A stretch of DNA of 64,000 bases from an uncultured Alloprevotella sp. (GTDB lineage Bacteria > Bacteroidota > Bacteroidia > Bacteroidales > Bacteroidaceae): contig CALUOQ010000004.1 in NCBI GenBank assembly GCA_944322325.1, forward strand, positions 62,001-126,000, in the 5' to 3' direction. The first letter of the stretch is position 1, and every line of letters starts with the position of its first letter. The notes beneath the pieces were generated by a model. It had not been told where the DNA came from. It searched no databases and saw only the letters and a list, made by a program, of their open reading frames with translations. The position numbers and the translations under genes are program-made. Positions 61,650-64,000 of the stretch are shown here, one piece after another.

Positions 61650-61787
61650 AAAGCCTATAAAGCGCACTTCATAGAACGACTGCTTATACGACTCAGTAAC
61701 TATTATATAAAGGGAATGTAGCTACTCTTTCAGTATGTTTCATCTTCGTTACGCGTAACAGAAAGGACTGGCAAATATGCGTACGAA
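61650..61787. other. Gap between two short genes in the AT-rich stretch
   Basis: No gene is supported. The base composition is AT-rich, unlike the rest of the window. The frame of the next short gene is open back to a TAG at 61719-61721, so part of that protein may once have started here. Confidence 0.4.
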
Positions 61788-62063
61788 ATGCCCTATCCTA
61801 ACAGTCACTTACGCGTACGGTTTACACCTCATGATATTCATGTTGGCCTGCCATCTGACAGTATGGAAGATGTGCCTGCATCTTTACCCACAGGTTATTG
61901 GTCCGAAGATGGCTGGAAAGCACTCAAGTGGATGCCCCATAATAATAAATTTTTCTTCGAGGATGAAACGGAATCATTCGAGAAGTACCGTGACGACTTG
62001 GTGGAACAGCTACGCAAGTTCGTCGAAGATGTTCAGGGGGAATTAGGACTCAGTAAGGTCTGA
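61788..62063 (+). CDS. Short hypothetical protein or C-terminal gene remnant
   Basis: 91 residues from ATG 61788. Composition is protein-like in the second half: SEDGWKALKWMPHNNKFFFE, then a charged amphipathic helix DDLVEQLRKFVEDVQGEL. The first half is rich in Pro and His. No family is recognised. The frame is open a further 22 codons upstream without a convincing start, so it may be the end of a broken gene. A second frame (from ATG 61777) overlaps it but looks like a shadow. It ends 31 nt before a strong bidirectional terminator. Confidence 0.4.
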   Translation: MPYPNSHLRVRFTPHDIHVGLPSDSMEDVPASLPTGYWSEDGWKALKWMPHNNKFFFEDETESFEKYRDDLVEQLRKFVEDVQGELGLSKV

Positions 62064-62094
62064 TTAAACAAGCTCGTACGATGAACTTAACATG

Positions 62095-62130
62095 AAAGAA
62101 GGCGCACCGTCAAGGTGCGCCTTCTTTTTT
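62095..62130. terminator. Bidirectional intrinsic terminator
   Basis: AAAGAAGGCGCACC (62095-62108) pairs perfectly with GGTGCGCCTTCTTT (62114-62127) around a 5-nt loop; T residues run on to 62130. It separates the plus-strand short gene from the convergent minus-strand TPR gene, and both strands show T-rich ends. Confidence 0.85.
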
Positions 62131-62149
62131 CCTTCTCCTTCCACCAGCC

Positions 62150-63361
62150 TCATCGCATTTTCTGGGTCCGCATGAGCTGTTCTATCTCTTCGAACTGTTC
62201 GCCCATGTTGAGGCTGAAGTAGATGCGGTAGAGCAAGGGGGCCCAGCGTGCCGACTCGTCGGGCGCGAGGCGGCGGAACGTTTCGAGATAGGGGCGCGCC
62301 TTGGCGTAGTAGTCGCGTATCTGCGCGTGGGTTTTCCGGTAGAGTTCCATGTCGACGTGGTCGGGACGCACCATGCGGACGGCAAGGTTGTAGTAGCAGA
62401 CACCGACGACGTAGTAAGCCTCGGCAAGGTCCTCGTCGAACTCGAGGGCCTGCTTGGCGGCTTCGATGCTTTCGGCGTAATGTTCGGCGGACATGAGCGC
62501 CAAGCTCTTGCCGTACAGGTAAAGCGGCGAGTCGGGCTTCGTGCGGAGCATGGAATCGGTCAGGGCCAGGGCCACGTCGGTCTTGCCTTCCTTCAGGTAA
62601 AAGTCGGTCAGGTTCGTAAAGAAGAAAGGCGACCCGGGAGCGAGCGTCAGTCCGGCGCGGAGAAAACGCTCGTAATCGCCGTCATTGCCCTTGATGCGGC
62701 TGGTCAGCGCCATGTAGTAGAGCGTCGAGCCACGGTGCAGACTGTCCTGAAGGGCCAGTTCGGCGTAGCGCAGCACGTCGTCATAGCGCTTCACACGGTA
62801 GCAGCTTTTCAGGCTGAGGTAGCCGATGTAGGGCATCCAGGGGTCGAGCCGTGCCCAGTCCGTCCCGGCCAACAAGGGCGAAGACGCGGCCTTTACGTAC
62901 ATTTCGAGATAGGGCAACGCCGTGGTGTAGTCGCGCTTCCGGTAATAATAGCGCCCGGCTATGCGGAGGTTGGGGTAATGGCTTAAAAGCAATTCCCGGT
63001 TGCGGTTGCGAAAGCGGAAACGGCCCTTCTCGATCTCTTTCTCATCGCACTTAAGGGCGTAGTCGAACATGCTCTTGACACTGTTGAAAAACCGGGCTGT
63101 GTCGTAGGCTTGTTTCAGATAGATTTTTTCGTTTTCCACGTCGCTGATGCCCCGGTAGGCGTCAACGGCATAGTTGTACAGCTTGGGAATGCTGTTCAAC
63201 GTACTGTCCTGCGCACACTGGTCTACCTGCTTGATGGCTTCGTCGTACTGGGCACTTTTCAGGGCCTGACGAATTTTCCGAAACGCCTTCTGGGCCGGAG
63301 CGTCGACAGCGAACACACTGGCCAGAAGAACGAAAAACAATACTTTTTTACCTATGCGCAT
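62150..63361 (-). CDS. Exported TPR repeat protein
   Basis: 403 residues from ATG 63361 (a TTG upstream at 63379 lies in a repeat). A signal peptide (VLFFVLLASVFAVDAPAQ) is followed by about eight TPR-type helix pairs, such as YDEAIKQVDQCAQDS, YTTALPYLEMYVKAA, and HYAESIEAAKQALEFDEDLAEAYY cut into helices. The C-terminus (YYAKARPYLETFRRLAP, then RWAPLLYRIYFSLNM) closely parallels the end of the next gene, so the two are probably tandem relatives. It likely acts as a periplasmic scaffold; no partner is evident. Confidence 0.75.
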   Translation of the reverse strand: MRIGKKVLFFVLLASVFAVDAPAQKAFRKIRQALKSAQYDEAIKQVDQCAQDSTLNSIPKLYNYAVDAYRGISDVENEKIYLKQAYDTARFFNSVKSMFDYALKCDEKEIEKGRFRFRNRNRELLLSHYPNLRIAGRYYYRKRDYTTALPYLEMYVKAASSPLLAGTDWARLDPWMPYIGYLSLKSCYRVKRYDDVLRYAELALQDSLHRGSTLYYMALTSRIKGNDGDYERFLRAGLTLAPGSPFFFTNLTDFYLKEGKTDVALALTDSMLRTKPDSPLYLYGKSLALMSAEHYAESIEAAKQALEFDEDLAEAYYVVGVCYYNLAVRMVRPDHVDMELYRKTHAQIRDYYAKARPYLETFRRLAPDESARWAPLLYRIYFSLNMGEQFEEIEQLMRTQKMR

Positions 63362-63370
63362 AACTCTTTC

Positions 63371-63494
63371 AATTGACAATTGATAATTGACAATTGACGA
63401 CTCCTTATCGGATAGTTGACAATTGATAATTGACTACGGGCAGGCCTCCACGGCGCACGCCTCATTGTCAACTATCAATTGTCAATTATCAATT
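63371..63494. repeat. AT-rich direct and inverted repeats between TPR genes
   Basis: The motif TTGACAATTGATAATTGA occurs in two direct copies (in 63371-63400 and 63414-63434) and once inverted (63465-63494, TCAATTGTCAATTATCAATT). The GC-rich spacer between the arms contains GGGCAGGCCTCC. Similar AT-rich fragments (AATTGTCAATTTTCC) occur upstream of trpE. No gene is present. Confidence 0.7.
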
Positions 63495-63506
63495 AGAAAG
63501 GCGTTC

Positions 63507-64000
63507 TTACTTCGCAGAGCTCGACTGACCGAGGAGAGCCTTTACTTCCTCGGCTTTGTCCTTCATTTCGAGGTTGGTGTAGGCGTTTTGCAAGGCCGGT
63601 CCCCACTCGCGTACTTTTTCGGGAGCCAACATGCGGGCTTTTTCGAAGAAGGGAAGTGCGTTCTTGTAGAATACGCGCATTTTCTCGATGCTCTCGTTGA
63701 ACTCCTTGACCTTCGTGCGGTCCGTGCAGAACTCGCCCTTGTCGCGGCGTGCGATGACCTCGTTGACGTAGGTGACGCCGGTGTTCATGTTGGCCTCGTA
63801 GTGGTTCGGATCGATGGCCAGCGTCTTCTGAAAGTCGGCCCGGGCCGTCTCAAAGTCCTTCACGAGGTTCAGGTCGACGCATCCCTTCATGTACCAGGCG
63901 TTCTTGTTGTCCGGATTGTCGGCCACCATCTTGGCAGCCATGTCCTGCGCTTCCTTCACCTGGTTTTTCTCCACATAGTAGTAGAGCAGCGACTGGGCGA
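63507..64000 (-). CDS. TPR repeat protein (partial, runs off the window)
   Basis: At least 164 residues, the N-terminus lying beyond base 64000; the reading frame is open at the window edge (AQSLLYYYVEKNQVKEAQDM). It shows TPR helices: AAKMVADNPDNKNAWYMKG, FETARADFQKTLAIDPNHYE and FYKNALPFFEKARMLAPEKV. The C-terminus (REWGPALQNAYTNLEM, then EEVKALL) matches that of the gene at 62150-63361, suggesting a tandem pair. A short open frame starting at GTG 63974 is only part of it. Confidence 0.75.
   Translation of the reverse strand, partial: AQSLLYYYVEKNQVKEAQDMAAKMVADNPDNKNAWYMKGCVDLNLVKDFETARADFQKTLAIDPNHYEANMNTGVTYVNEVIARRDKGEFCTDRTKVKEFNESIEKMRVFYKNALPFFEKARMLAPEKVREWGPALQNAYTNLEMKDKAEEVKALLGQSSSAK

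Noticed and set aside
61777-62046. Second open frame overlapping the 61788-62063 gene
   Set aside because: The alternative frame has erratic composition, while the 61788 frame has a clear charged amphipathic C-terminal helix.
1-64000. tRNA, rRNA or other structured RNA genes
   Set aside because: I scanned the intergenic gaps by eye and saw no cloverleaf or rRNA-like sequence. This is not exhaustive; a covariance-model scan would settle it.

Overview
The window looks like a GC-rich member of the Bacteroidota, most likely order Bacteroidales; I cannot name the genus. The grounds are a SprA (type IX secretion) gene next to ruvA, a complete Na+-pumping NADH:quinone reductase operon nqrABCDEF, the trp gene order BEGDCFA, a DUF4835 gene between coaBC and recN, a BACON-like lipoprotein, and many promoters with the Bacteroidota -7 box TAnnTTTG and almost no Shine-Dalgarno sequences. 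The window is nearly fully coding. Most genes look like ordinary chromosomal backbone; the exception is an AT-rich stretch near 61.2-62.1 kb.

Layout. 0-5.2 kb: sulfatase tail, LptD-like outer-membrane protein, lipoprotein, membrane acyltransferase. 5.2-12.5 kb (minus strand): TonB-dependent receptor, then a six-gene operon of a NapH/NapG-type polyferredoxin, a Tat-exported aldo/keto reductase, a DUF1893 protein, an ECF-S-like membrane protein, tatA and tatC. 12.7-15.8 kb: inositol-monophosphatase-family enzyme and a GH89 alpha-N-acetylglucosaminidase. 16.3-24.4 kb: ruvA and sprA. 24.6-31.3 kb: tryptophan operon with a visible attenuator (leader peptide with three Trp codons plus terminator). 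31.5-38.9 kb: dnaN, a DnaQ-like exonuclease, coaBC, DUF4835, recN and a TPR protein with a degenerate protease-like domain. 39.2-45.1 kb: nqrABCDEF. 45.3-48.0 kb: zinc-ribbon protein, acetyltransferase, and a regulator joining a RIC/hemerythrin-like part to a LuxR helix-turn-helix. 48.2-57.6 kb: iron and haem theme (porin-like protein, imelysin, dihaem DUF1111 protein, CcsBA cytochrome c synthase, FeoAB). 57.7-61.1 kb: phosphate transport (PiT-PhoU fusion and OprO/P-like porin) behind a Pho-box-like repeat. 61.2-64 kb: HicB-like remnant and two related TPR genes.

The most unusual feature is a dispersed repeat family at eight loci (246, 9313, 16049, 24393, 31359, 38970, 50810 and 57631). Each locus holds 3-5 units laid end to end in an exact 21-nt register with a core of roughly ACTACGAYAG. 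Seven loci are intergenic, and in most of them the last units are inverted, so the array folds into a hairpin. The eighth lies inside the polyferredoxin gene, in frame, with all units in one direction; since 21 nt is seven codons, it encodes a Thr-rich heptad linker. I do not recognise this family.
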